This document shows positions 33,681 through 39,868 of a DNA stretch of 41,950 bases, in pieces. The DNA is from a virus. The notes under the pieces are model-generated. The model was given only the letters and a program-made list of their open reading frames with translations. It made no database searches and was not told the origin of the DNA. A program made the translations under genes and the position numbers. Each line of letters begins with the position of its first letter. Within the stretch, counting starts at the first letter, position 1. Where the stretch lies: the IMG/VR virus record IMGVR_UViG_3300021197_001686, positions 1 through 41,950 of that record; one strand, written 5' to 3'.

Positions 33681-34255
33681 ATACTATCAGGTTCTTTGAG
33701 TTTGGGGATACGGAAAGCGTGCATGGTGTAGTCGTCAACGTCGATGAACGCATGACTGCCGAAGTACACAGAGGAGATGAAGTCCGTCAGTTGTTCGAGG
33801 GCGTGAGTCGAGGGGTCGCACTCCATGACATCGGATGCCGTACGAGCCACCAAGGACATACACAGGGGTTGGTAGTCCCAAGCCACACAGCAGTCCTGTT
33901 GGTTCCATGTGAGCCAACATGACTCGGTGGAGTCAGAGCGGTTGGACATATCAATCTCGATGACACGGAACACCTCGACGGTGCAGTCGTCACCGCTGTC
34001 GGCCACCCAATCGTCGTGGGTCATGTCTGATGGGACACAGGCCTTGTAGTCCTCGTAGTCACGGGTCATGGTGACGATGATGTTCATCGAGTCCGAGTCG
34101 TCAATCTCTACGCACATCTCATCCTTTCGGTAGTCGTCAAGGATTTGAGCGATGTGCTTGTCTGCGAACCCCTGCTTGGGGAAGAACTCGCAAGTGGTGT
34201 CGGAGTAGCCCTCGAAGAGGCCAGCGACAGCGTGGATTACTGCATATTGTTTCAT
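33677..34255 (-). CDS. Acidic protein, unknown function
   Basis: 192 residues, Asp/Glu and Cys rich (DDSDSMNIIVTMTRDYEDY, SCWLTWNQQDCCVAWDYQ). Contains no membrane segment or recognised catalytic motif. It overlaps both neighbours by 4 nt. Acidic, Tyr/Trp-rich proteins of this type are typical of the entire stretch 33.2-39.3 kb, perhaps host-takeover factors. Confidence 0.72.
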   Translation of the reverse strand: MKQYAVIHAVAGLFEGYSDTTCEFFPKQGFADKHIAQILDDYRKDEMCVEIDDSDSMNIIVTMTRDYEDYKACVPSDMTHDDWVADSGDDCTVEVFRVIEIDMSNRSDSTESCWLTWNQQDCCVAWDYQPLCMSLVARTASDVMECDPSTHALEQLTDFISSVYFGSHAFIDVDDYTMHAFRIPKLKEPDSI

Positions 34256-34527
34256 AGTGTACCAACATTGAATTCACCGAAGTGGTCGGTGACAGCATTA
34301 TGGATTTTGTAGTCATCATCGAACTCCACGCGGATGAAGTATTCCCCATCGGTTTGATCGGTGTTGTCGATGACCCACAGCCAATAGTGTTCAGGCATGA
34401 ACCTGCCATCGCAATCACGCAGCTCAATCATCTCCCACTTATTGTAGCGATTGTAACACCGGATGATGTCTTTGATATCTCGCTTGGCTTCAGTAATCTG
34501 TGAAGGGTGGATTTCGATATCAATCAT
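34252..34527 (-). CDS. Small acidic protein, unknown function
   Basis: 91 residues. Helical N-terminus (PSQITEAKRDIKDIIRCYNRY) then beta strands (WEMIELRDCDGRF, GEYFIRVEFDDDY). 4-nt overlaps on both sides; no family recognised. Confidence 0.7.
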   Translation of the reverse strand: MIDIEIHPSQITEAKRDIKDIIRCYNRYNKWEMIELRDCDGRFMPEHYWLWVIDNTDQTDGEYFIRVEFDDDYKIHNAVTDHFGEFNVGTL

Positions 34528-34937
34528 GACTCAGGGGTTTCGGTGTTAGACTCGTCAGTTGTTGGCTCCTCCGGCTTGAACTTTTTGAGAGCGATGTCAA
34601 CAGCATCCATCTCAACTTCAAAGTCGTTCCACTCTGACTCGATGCGGCAGTCCTCAACCTTGCTCGTCACGCCAATATCGTCGTAGTCGACTTCGCCTGT
34701 GATGTTTAGGTTGCCCGAGTAGAAGTCAATGTACTGCGAGTTGTGACTGAAGGAGTCCATGATTTCACTGTACTGCTCATTGCGGCCCTGCATCAAGCCA
34801 GCCTTGAATACATTGAGAAGTTTCTGCTCGAACACCTCGGGATGGATGGCCTCCTTTGACTCGGATTCGATTGCGTCGAGACGCTCGACGATAGCCGCGA
34901 CTTGCTCGCGAATGGTTGTAATATCTGAAAGATTCAT
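34524..34937 (-). CDS. Acidic coiled-coil protein, unknown function
   Basis: 137 residues. The N-terminal coiled coil ITTIREQVAAIVERLDAIES is followed by an acidic region and a disordered tail EEPTTDESNTETPES. Opens its module: the ATG lies 26 nt after palindrome copy 3. Function unknown. Confidence 0.72.
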   Translation of the reverse strand: MNLSDITTIREQVAAIVERLDAIESESKEAIHPEVFEQKLLNVFKAGLMQGRNEQYSEIMDSFSHNSQYIDFYSGNLNITGEVDYDDIGVTSKVEDCRIESEWNDFEVEMDAVDIALKKFKPEEPTTDESNTETPES

Positions 34938-34963
34938 AGTGTATAGAATTAAGGTTTAAGAAT

Positions 34964-34979
34964 TTCTACTTGAGTAGAA
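34964..34979 (-). repeat. 16-bp palindrome copy 3 with leader
   Basis: TTCTACTTGAGTAGAA. It starts 2 nt beyond the TAA at 34982-34984 and is followed leftward by a 26-nt leader containing ATTCTTAAACCTTAA and then ATG 34937. Confidence 0.87.
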
Positions 34980-34981
34980 TT

Positions 34982-35272
34982 TTAGAATGATACTTTGTTT
35001 GGAACGATGTGAATGACCTCATAAGTGGAGTCGCTGTTGATGATGTCAATAACATACCCTCGCCACTCCTCGACAGATAACTCACGAGCGTTGTCAAGAG
35101 GAAGCACAGAGCCGTGCTTGTATCCTATTTGCAAGTCACCGAGCGAACAGCCCGTGCCATAGTTGGCCCACCCCGTGAAGAGGGAGTAGTGGATAGAGCC
35201 ATCCTTGAGGTTAGCGATAAGAGTGCGCGGGTTTCCACTTGAGTCGTGGATTTGTAGGTGTGCGAGTTTCAT
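34982..35272 (-). CDS. Small protein, unknown function
   Basis: 96 residues, beta-rich (LAHLQIHDSSGNPRTLIANL, GSIHYSLFTGW) with a C-terminal helix-strand unit (VEEWRGYVIDIINSD, YEVIHIVP). Its start abuts the previous stop. No family recognised. Confidence 0.7.
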   Translation of the reverse strand: MKLAHLQIHDSSGNPRTLIANLKDGSIHYSLFTGWANYGTGCSLGDLQIGYKHGSVLPLDNARELSVEEWRGYVIDIINSDSTYEVIHIVPNKVSF

Positions 35273-35463
35273 TACTTAATTTTTGTGAGATTTGAATTAT
35301 AGGTAGTTTTTAAGTCTAGGTCTGAGTACTCGTCGTGACCGTACTCGTGAATGACGATGCCGCTCTTGTCGTGCAAGGTATAGGTAATGCCATTGTTATC
35401 AAAGGTCAACAGGACATAGCCATGACCAGGAGTTTTAAGCGGTAGCCGAAGGTGTCGTTTCAT
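35272..35463 (-). CDS. Small protein, unknown function
   Basis: 63 residues with a beta pattern (GHGYVLLTFDNNGITYTLHD) and His/Tyr-rich segment (VIHEYGHDEYSD). HEYGH superficially resembles a zinc-peptidase motif but the protein is too small and lacks the rest of such a domain. Overlaps by 4 and 1 nt. Confidence 0.65.
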   Translation of the reverse strand: MKRHLRLPLKTPGHGYVLLTFDNNGITYTLHDKSGIVIHEYGHDEYSDLDLKTTYNSNLTKIK

Positions 35464-35732
35464 GAATTAGTTTGTGGGTTATATTTTTGTTGGATTCGTT
35501 CGAGGTTGTCTTCACAGCAGGAGACCCATGCTTCCATATTTACGAAGCCGTATTGTCCTTTCTCTCGTCTGGCTTTCTCGGCTTCGAGAATCTCTTGCTT
35601 GTTATCGATGTATTCTTTAAGACCACGTTGAACGCAGTCGATTATTACCATTTGAGAGAGAGCCCCGTGCTTCGAGAACTCCATGATGTGTGTGAGGAAC
35701 TCGGTGTTCGTCATGTTTGATGTATTATTCAT
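35460..35732 (-). CDS. Small helical protein, unknown function
   Basis: 90 residues, all helical (NTEFLTHIMEFSKHGALSQM, ILEAEKARREKGQYGFVN), ending CCEDNLERIQQKYNPQTNS. A second ATG seven residues in is also possible. Unknown role; the alternation resembles small phage proteins that bind host factors. Confidence 0.68.
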   Translation of the reverse strand: MNNTSNMTNTEFLTHIMEFSKHGALSQMVIIDCVQRGLKEYIDNKQEILEAEKARREKGQYGFVNMEAWVSCCEDNLERIQQKYNPQTNS

Positions 35733-35961
35733 TGTCGTTGAATTTTGGGGAGTTCTCTATGATGTACTGGGCCACAAGCTCTTCGATGTCCTCGACTACG
35801 TTGTCTACGTCAAAGTCGTCAAGGTCGTACTCTTCAATCATCATCTTGGACAAGTGCTTGTAGCCACTCATGACTCCACCTGACATGGAGTATGTAACGT
35901 GGTTGGCGTTGAAGCAGTTGCTAACGCAGAGCCGCAGGTCGTGTAAGGTTTCTTCAGTCAT
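35725..35961 (-). CDS. Small acidic protein, unknown function
   Basis: 78 residues, very acidic C-terminal half (EEYDLDDFDVDNVVEDIEEL), ending PKFNDNE. It overlaps both neighbours by 8 nt. Possible DNA-mimic-like charge pattern, but nothing more specific can be said. Confidence 0.68.
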   Translation of the reverse strand: MTEETLHDLRLCVSNCFNANHVTYSMSGGVMSGYKHLSKMMIEEYDLDDFDVDNVVEDIEELVAQYIIENSPKFNDNE

Positions 35962-36103
35962 TGATATTGTTGTAGTAAAGGTTTGAAAGGTCTGTGTACA
36001 GGTCGTCTATCTCGACGGCTACGTCAAAGCTGTCGTCGTCCTGACGAGCCATGTAGTCCTTCATGATTTCCATGAAGCTATCTGCGATTTCTTTGTTAGT
36101 CAT
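35954..36103 (-). CDS. 49-residue acidic protein
   Basis: Start chosen at ATG 36103 (MTNKEIADSFMEIMKDYMAR), which overlaps the upstream gene end by 8 nt; longer starts in this frame give an unlikely Ser/Asn-rich extension that lies over the upstream gene. Acidic DDDSFDVAVEIDDLYTDLSN. Unknown function. Confidence 0.65.
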   Translation of the reverse strand: MTNKEIADSFMEIMKDYMARQDDDSFDVAVEIDDLYTDLSNLYYNNIND

Positions 36104-36323
36104 TGTCTTGTTGTTGGAGCCACTTGCGAAAGGACTCGTGGAGTTTGTAGTATTGGTCGAAGATATCGGCTTGTTGAGAGACTTCGGATTTAGATAGCTC
36201 GAACTCCGTAGTCTCCGTGAGCTCTCGGTTCCACACCGAAATCCACACGGCACCGTCTGTCATGTGATGAGCCTCGTAACCTTGATAGTCGAGGACAGCA
36301 CAGCATTTGTCAGCGTCAGTCAT
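36096..36323 (-). CDS. Small protein, unknown function
   Basis: 75 residues. Contains YEAHHMTDGAVWISVWNREL and a C-terminal helix QYYKLHESFRKWLQQQDND. Overlaps neighbours by 8 and 4 nt. No family recognised. Confidence 0.66.
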   Translation of the reverse strand: MTDADKCCAVLDYQGYEAHHMTDGAVWISVWNRELTETTEFELSKSEVSQQADIFDQYYKLHESFRKWLQQQDND

Positions 36324-36496
36324 TTCGCAATAGGATTAAAGAGTGAACGTGCGTAGTTGGTTCGGCCCGAGTCGATGACATCAAGAGCATCGTCGTCAGT
36401 GAGTCCGTAGTACTGAGCAAAGGCAGACACCGTGACGAAGTTGTTCACGTAGTCCAGGTACATGTGCTCGTGTCGTTTGCTAATAGGGATGTTCAT
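36320..36496 (-). CDS. 58-residue phage protein, unknown function
   Basis: Read as MNIPISKRHEHMYLDYVNNF, VTVSAFAQYYGLTDDDALDV, IDSGRTNYARSLFNPIAK. The YLDYVNNF(V/L)TV..FA..YGL pattern recurs in small phage proteins. It is joined to the upstream gene by TAATG and to the downstream one by ATGA, which makes it a secure call despite size. Confidence 0.78.
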   Translation of the reverse strand: MNIPISKRHEHMYLDYVNNFVTVSAFAQYYGLTDDDALDVIDSGRTNYARSLFNPIAK

Positions 36497-36657
36497 TAGA
36501 ATTGGGTTTGAAGGATTCCGTTTAGTTTGAGTTGAGCCTCGACAGAGTTTCGGTCTCGATCGGACTTGAGGAGTTTGCGAACTTGCTCGTTCTCGACGGC
36601 AATCGCAGGAGCGATAGTGTTCTCGTTGCAGAGAAACACGAAGTCTTCGTAACGCAT
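36496..36657 (-). CDS. 53-residue protein opening a module
   Basis: Read as MRYEDFVFLCNENTIAPAIA, VENEQVRKLLKSDRDRNSVE, AQLKLNGILQTQF. A short helical protein. The ATG lies exactly 27 nt after palindrome copy 4 and the stop overlaps the next start. Function unknown. Confidence 0.75.
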   Translation of the reverse strand: MRYEDFVFLCNENTIAPAIAVENEQVRKLLKSDRDRNSVEAQLKLNGILQTQF

Positions 36658-36684
36658 AGTATAAAGGTTTAAGGGTTTAAGAAT

Positions 36685-36700
36685 TTCTACCCGGGTAGAA
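36685..36700 (-). repeat. 16-bp palindrome copy 4 with 27-nt leader
   Basis: TTCTACCCGGGTAGAA, a perfect 16-bp palindrome, 2 nt after the TAA at 36703-36705. The leftward leader (27 nt to ATG 36657) contains CTTAAACCCTTAAACC followed by TTTATACT. Confidence 0.92.
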
Positions 36701-36702
36701 TT

Positions 36703-36909
36703 TTAGTTCTGCCAGTTTATTGATTTGCCATTCATGCAGTCTGTGTACCACAGCAAAGCCATCGGCTTGTACATTCGGTTTATTGAGCGATGTAGCTTGA
36801 TGATTCGCTTCATCTCTTCGCGGGGTATAACCTCGCCCTTGATTGTGAGCATCGATCCATCGTGATAGATGTACCCGTGATGTTCGTGCATAAACTTGAA
36901 GTCTCTCAT
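36703..36909 (-). CDS. Small basic protein, unknown function
   Basis: 68 residues, basic, His-rich start (MRDFKFMHEHHGYIYHDGSM), helix EEMKRIIKLHRSINRMYKPM. The last gene of its module; palindrome copy 4 lies 2 nt behind the stop. Confidence 0.7.
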   Translation of the reverse strand: MRDFKFMHEHHGYIYHDGSMLTIKGEVIPREEMKRIIKLHRSINRMYKPMALLWYTDCMNGKSINWQN

Positions 36910-37064
36910 GATTGAGTTAGTTTGAATCGCGTGTCCTCGAAAGCTTCTTCGAGGATGCGCTTGTTAATGTTGTCTGCTTGATACCATGTGTCGATTAGTC
37001 GGTACTCAAAGCCACCGCAGTTACGCTGACGACGTTCGAGCATTTCGTGTTGGGTCTCCTTCAT
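36906..37064 (-). CDS. Small protein, unknown function
   Basis: 52 residues from ATG 37064, chosen because it forms an ATGA overlap with the preceding stop. Begins MKETQHEMLERRQRNCGGFE; a helical DNIN KRILEEAF segment ends it. No family recognised. Confidence 0.68.
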   Translation of the reverse strand: MKETQHEMLERRQRNCGGFEYRLIDTWYQADNINKRILEEAFEDTRFKLTQS

Positions 37065-37216
37065 GTCATGTAGTATGCGTTGTTCATATTGATGCCGTGG
37101 GTTTCTTCTACCCAAAGCGCGATGTCCTCCGTGCCTTCAGGGTATGTGAATACGTGAGTGAGTCGAGTGGTGTAGTCCAGGACCACCACTTGATTGTCTC
37201 CGAGTGTCATTTTCAT
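37061..37216 (-). CDS. Small protein opening a module
   Basis: 51 residues from ATG 37216 (MKMTLGDNQVVVLDYTTRLT...), 27 nt after palindrome copy 5; reading further upstream would translate the palindrome and leader and is not credible. Beta-strand N-terminus, then VFTYPEGTEDIALWVEET. Unknown function. Confidence 0.7.
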   Translation of the reverse strand: MKMTLGDNQVVVLDYTTRLTHVFTYPEGTEDIALWVEETHGINMNNAYYMT

Positions 37217-37243
37217 AGCGATGTAGTATAAGGGTTTAAGAAT

Positions 37244-37259
37244 TTCTACCCGGGTAGAA
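37244..37259 (-). repeat. 16-bp palindrome copy 5 with 27-nt leader
   Basis: TTCTACCCGGGTAGAA, perfect, directly abutting the TAA at 37260-37262. The leader starts ATTCTTAAACCCTTATAC and reaches ATG 37216 after 27 nt, although its last third differs from the leaders of copies 4, 6 and 7. Confidence 0.92.
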
Positions 37260-38042
37260 TTAAAGGTTGTCAAACATTTCGGTTAGCTCGTCGTCAAGCT
37301 CGCTGTAACATATCGCGATGTCCTGACCCTCGACGTGGAACTCGACGTCACAGTCGCGCAGCTTCTCGACGCGAGAGTCGTGGTCTTCGTAGTCGTAGAT
37401 GTACTCGTGAATCATGAACTCGTCGTAACCACCGACACGGAAGAGCCGAGCGTCAGTGTACCCACCGCGAGCGTCACAGCCTCCGTGGATTTGTAGGATG
37501 AGATACACGTCGTCGTCAATCTTGCAGTAACCACCTTGCAGAATCTGAGAGAGGTCAGAGTCGTGGTTGTACGTGTTGAACGTGAACGTCTCCATACGTG
37601 TCGAACCCCACGAGCCACGACGCTCACACTCCTCGAAGTCTTCGAGCGATTGCAGGTACTCCCAACAAGGACGAAGGACGCCATAGTACGGGCAGTCGTC
37701 AGCATACTGATTGCTCGTGGCATCGTCGCTGTTTTGCGCCATGTCGACGAGGCGATTGAACGTGTCGCAGTACTCGTCAAGTTCGAGGTTCGTGCCGTCA
37801 CCAGCGAGGTAGTGGAACACCGAGACAGTGCGGTCGAGGTACGGATGCTTGGACGTGAAGTCAATCTCGTAACGCTCTGCATCTTCGGACAAAAAGTCGT
37901 CGAGAGTCTTGGTCGCATTGCGCTCGTGGTGGCGTCCGTATGCACCACCCGAGTCGAGGAAGTGTTCACCCGTGTTCTCGGTGAGCATAGAGTGAACGAG
38001 CTGTTGTAGGCGTGAGCCAAAGGAAGGGAAAGGAGAACGCAT
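37260..38042 (-). CDS. Widely distributed phage protein of unknown function
   Basis: 260 residues from ATG 38042 (27 nt after palindrome copy 6). It has two strongly patterned blocks: LQQLVHSMLTENTGEHFLDS followed by GGAYGRHHERN near the N-terminus, and VYLILQIHGGCDARGGYTDA near residue 205. These blocks recur in phages of many hosts, always uncharacterised. Composition is acidic with many Tyr/Asp. It is the sole gene of its module, flanked by palindromes on both sides, so its expression seems individually controlled. Confidence 0.82.
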   Translation of the reverse strand: MRSPFPSFGSRLQQLVHSMLTENTGEHFLDSGGAYGRHHERNATKTLDDFLSEDAERYEIDFTSKHPYLDRTVSVFHYLAGDGTNLELDEYCDTFNRLVDMAQNSDDATSNQYADDCPYYGVLRPCWEYLQSLEDFEECERRGSWGSTRMETFTFNTYNHDSDLSQILQGGYCKIDDDVYLILQIHGGCDARGGYTDARLFRVGGYDEFMIHEYIYDYEDHDSRVEKLRDCDVEFHVEGQDIAICYSELDDELTEMFDNL

Positions 38043-38069
38043 AGTATAAAGGTTTAAGAGTTTAAGAAT

Positions 38070-38085
38070 TTCTACCCGGATAGAA
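38070..38085 (-). repeat. 16-bp palindrome copy 6 with 27-nt leader
   Basis: TTCTACCCGGATAGAA, abutting the TAA at 38086-38088; 27-nt leader with CTTAAACTCTTAAACC and TTTATACT before ATG 38042. On the minus strand the variant pair is U-G. Confidence 0.92.
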
Positions 38086-38475
38086 TTATCCGTACACGAC
38101 ATCGCCAAGACATACACACTGGAGCCAGGCGTCAGCCGTCACAGCGTCGTCGTTGTCACCTAAGAAGTCGTTGTAGTGGTGTGGGAAGTCGTTAGCAAAG
38201 ACCTGAGAGCCTTCGATAAGCATATCCCACCGAAGCGAGAACTTCTCGTCCTCGTATGTGATGGCAAATTCGATCTGGTGAGACGGGTCGTGTTTGAGAT
38301 ACGCCCACAGCATATCCTCGACACAGCTTTGCGTGTCAGGGAACTTTGCTCTGAACCAATCGACAGCAGGGTCGCAGTCCATACCGCACCAATAGTTTGA
38401 GTAGTGCCAACAGTTGTATAGCAGGTTCTTGAAGTCGTCAGCGTCGCGAGTTTGGGTGATGGTGATTGTGTTCAT
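38086..38475 (-). CDS. Phage protein, unknown function
   Basis: 129 residues, Trp/Cys/Asp-rich (NLLYNCWHYSNYWCGMDCDP, AVDWFRAKFPDTQSCVED) and acidic. Resembles small aromatic-rich early proteins of other phages; no motif assigned. Overlaps the preceding stop by 4 nt. Confidence 0.72.
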   Translation of the reverse strand: MNTITITQTRDADDFKNLLYNCWHYSNYWCGMDCDPAVDWFRAKFPDTQSCVEDMLWAYLKHDPSHQIEFAITYEDEKFSLRWDMLIEGSQVFANDFPHHYNDFLGDNDDAVTADAWLQCVCLGDVVYG

Positions 38476-38645
38476 CGGTTGATGTGTTTTGTGAGAATGT
38501 CAGTGATGCAGTCTTGCAGGTCGAACGTGTCTTGTGTGTACTCCCCGTTCACTTCCTGAACACTATCGCTCAAGAGGTGCGGCGCGTAGTCAATTAAGTC
38601 CTCGGTGATGAGGATGGCCAAATCGCGGATGTCGTCTTTGCTCAT
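38472..38645 (-). CDS. 57-residue acidic protein
   Basis: Read as MSKDDIRDLAILITEDLIDY, APHLLSDSVQEVNGEYTQDT, FDLQDCITDILTKHINR. Helical and acidic. ATGA overlaps at both ends place it firmly in the operon with the 119- and 129-residue proteins. Unknown function. Confidence 0.77.
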   Translation of the reverse strand: MSKDDIRDLAILITEDLIDYAPHLLSDSVQEVNGEYTQDTFDLQDCITDILTKHINR

Positions 38646-39001
38646 TGCTCAAGGATTTCTTTTTGTGCGTCTACAAAGGCTTGCTTGATGGACCGACGTT
38701 CTTTGTCGTTGTCGTCGTCCATCTGTCCTCGTGTGACCCACCACCAATCGCGAATTATCTTCTCGTCGTCAAGACCGACACAGCCCCAAGTGAACATCGA
38801 CTCACCACCACACACGACCCAAAGTTGAACTTGAGACCACCGGCCATCGCCAACGAAGTTCAAGAGACTGGTGCGGATAACGACTCTCGTATCGTGACCG
38901 AACATCGTGCCTTCGATGCGGTCGAGAGACTTGGTCTTGAACGTCATGTGCTTGTTGAGAAGCTCCAAGTTGTTTCGCAGTGTTTTGTTTTCTGCATTCA
39001 T
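38642..39001 (-). CDS. Phage protein, unknown function
   Basis: 119 residues from ATG 39001, 27 nt after palindrome copy 7. Helical start (MNAENKTLRNNLELLNKHMT), Trp-rich core (VQLWVVCGGESMFTWGCVG, IIRDWWWVTRGQ) and a charged C-terminal helix. No family recognised. Confidence 0.72.
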   Translation of the reverse strand: MNAENKTLRNNLELLNKHMTFKTKSLDRIEGTMFGHDTRVVIRTSLLNFVGDGRWSQVQLWVVCGGESMFTWGCVGLDDEKIIRDWWWVTRGQMDDDNDKERRSIKQAFVDAQKEILEQ

Positions 39002-39028
39002 AATATAAAGGTTTAAGGATTTAAGAAT

Positions 39029-39044
39029 TTCTATCCGGGTAGAA
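39029..39044 (-). repeat. 16-bp palindrome copy 7 with 27-nt leader
   Basis: TTCTATCCGGGTAGAA, 3 nt after the stop at 39048; 27-nt leader with CTTAAATCCTTAAACC and TTTATATT before ATG 39001. The only gene-flanking copy whose variant pair is C/A on the minus strand. Confidence 0.9.
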
Positions 39045-39047
39045 GTT

Positions 39048-39344
39048 TTACGAATCAGACTTAGCGGGGAGACAGGCGATTTGTTCGAGAAGGTCTTCGA
39101 TTTCAGCGACATTGCAGTAAGGGACCACATCATTGGTGACAGGCGTGTCGTAGCAAATACCACCTTCGTGAAGGACAGCCAACTCGTACCTTCGGTTCGG
39201 CTCATTATAGTCGAAGCAAATGACCGAGGCTCCGTACCCATTGTCGAATTCTAACTTGCCAATTATACGAGGAGAGAAGAACGAAGTGTCAAGACGAAAA
39301 TTGATGTCGTCAAAGAGAAAACGACGGCGAGGAAATTGATTCAT
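39048..39344 (-). CDS. Small protein, unknown function
   Basis: 98 residues from ATG 39344 (MNQFPRRRFLFDDINFRL...). Beta-rich with a Cys near YCNVAEIEDLLEQIACL at the end. Its leader is unusually long (111 nt from palindrome copy 8) and contains the tRNA-like element; upstream in-frame starts would translate that element and are rejected. Confidence 0.7.
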   Translation of the reverse strand: MNQFPRRRFLFDDINFRLDTSFFSPRIIGKLEFDNGYGASVICFDYNEPNRRYELAVLHEGGICYDTPVTNDVVPYCNVAEIEDLLEQIACLPAKSDS

Positions 39345-39371
39345 GATTTCTGAAAGATTTGTGAATATAAA

Positions 39372-39419
39372 TTGTGACCTGCGCGGACTCGAACCGCGTG
39401 AACGCCTGTCGTCAGGTCT
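39372..39419 (-). ncRNA. tRNA-like T-arm/acceptor element
   Basis: On the minus strand a perfect tRNA T-arm is present: 5-bp stem CGCGG/CCGCG (39394-39398, 39382-39386) with loop TTCGAGT (39387-39393), the standard TTCRANN. The next 7 nt CAGGTCA (39375-39381) pair for 6 bp with AGACCTG at 39413-39419, like an acceptor stem, but the 14 nt between that strand and the T-arm cannot hold D and anticodon arms. It could be a minihelix-type tRNA mimic in the leader of the next gene, a decayed tRNA, or the 3' portion of a host tRNA carried as an attachment site. No integrase was seen to support the last option. Confidence 0.45.
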
Positions 39420-39455
39420 GCCGTTTTTAGAGTGCTGGAACCGCACCTTTGTAAG

Positions 39456-39471
39456 TTCTACCCGGGTAGAA
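39456..39471 (-). repeat. 16-bp palindrome copy 8
   Basis: TTCTACCCGGGTAGAA, perfect, 6 nt after the stop of the 24-residue membrane peptide (39478). The next ATG (39344) is 111 nt away and the intervening leader carries the tRNA-like element. Confidence 0.9.
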
Positions 39472-39477
39472 TTTTCA

Positions 39478-39552
39478 TCAGATTGTTTTGTCGAGAGAAG
39501 TAATTACGATGACAAGGAAGGAGATGACGAGGCAGGATGAGAGAGTCAGCAT
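39478..39552 (-). CDS. 24-residue transmembrane peptide
   Basis: Read as MLTLSSCLVISFLVIVITSL DKTI, essentially one transmembrane helix (the space only splits the reading). Its ATG lies 7 nt inside the end of the preceding 66-residue gene and its stop is followed by a palindrome, as for other leftward genes, which supports reality. Loss of one unit of the upstream octamer repeat would fuse it in frame to the preceding protein. Confidence 0.5.
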   Translation of the reverse strand: MLTLSSCLVISFLVIVITSLDKTI

Positions 39553-39746
39553 AGGTCGAGGGGTTGAGAGGTCGAGAGGTCGAGAGGTCGAGAGGTCGAG
39601 AGGTCGAGCTGTCCCGCGTTGAGTAGCTTGAGGGTTACACGTGAGTTCTCGATCGGATTGAGTTGGGCGCGTTGTTCTTGGATGAGTTGGTCCAGGGACT
39701 TGATGCGTGGGCGATGTGAGCGCTTGGATAGTTTCTTGTATCTCAT
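39546..39746 (-). CDS. 66-residue basic protein with coding octamer repeat
   Basis: Begins MRYKKLSKRSHRPRIKSLDQ and continues LIQEQRAQLNPIENSRVTLK; the last ~20 residues are the translation of an 8-bp tandem repeat (LDLSTSRP repeated, ending PLDLC). The ATG forms ATGA with the preceding stop. Basic N-terminus and no membrane segment. Unit number sets the frame, so length and C-terminus are potentially variable. Confidence 0.6.
   Translation of the reverse strand: MRYKKLSKRSHRPRIKSLDQLIQEQRAQLNPIENSRVTLKLLNAGQLDLSTSRPLDLSTSQPLDLC
39553..39608. repeat. Octanucleotide tandem repeat (7 units)
   Basis: Seven contiguous 8-bp units AGGTCGAG (plus strand), six exact and one diverged (GGGTTGAG at 39561-39568). 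It lies inside the coding region of the 66-residue gene just upstream of the 24-residue peptide start. A unit length not divisible by three is the signature of slipped-strand frame switching. Confidence 0.92.
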
Positions 39747-39850
39747 GAGTTCTTGGTGATTGTGGCGACAAAGCCGATTGTGAGAGTCAGGACGATGATG
39801 CAGAGCCACACGAAAGTGACGTCAGGCATTTGAGCTGTGAGAGGTTCCAT
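39743..39850 (-). CDS. 35-residue transmembrane protein
   Basis: Read as MEPLTAQMPDVTF VWLCII then VLTLTIGFVATITKNS (split for reading): one strong transmembrane helix with a short periplasm-like N-terminus. ATG lies 18 nt after palindrome copy 9 and the stop overlaps the next ATG by 4 nt. It opens a three-gene mini-operon of tiny, mostly membrane proteins. Confidence 0.68.
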   Translation of the reverse strand: MEPLTAQMPDVTFVWLCIIVLTLTIGFVATITKNS

Positions 39851-39868
39851 GGTTGAGGGGTTTAGATT

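Noticed and set aside
35272-35463. Zinc peptidase based on HEYGH in a 63-residue protein
   Set aside because: The motif is preceded by too little sequence for a catalytic domain and no third ligand or Met-turn exists; chance His-rich segment.
37536-38009. 157-codon rightward frame opposite the 260-residue leftward protein
   Set aside because: Val/Arg-rich antisense shadow; the leftward frame has conserved phage motifs, a leader and a palindrome.
39372-39450. Ordinary full-length tRNA gene
   Set aside because: The T-arm is perfect, but no 5' strand upstream matches a full acceptor stem at the correct distance and no standard anticodon stem can be drawn; kept only as a tRNA-like element.
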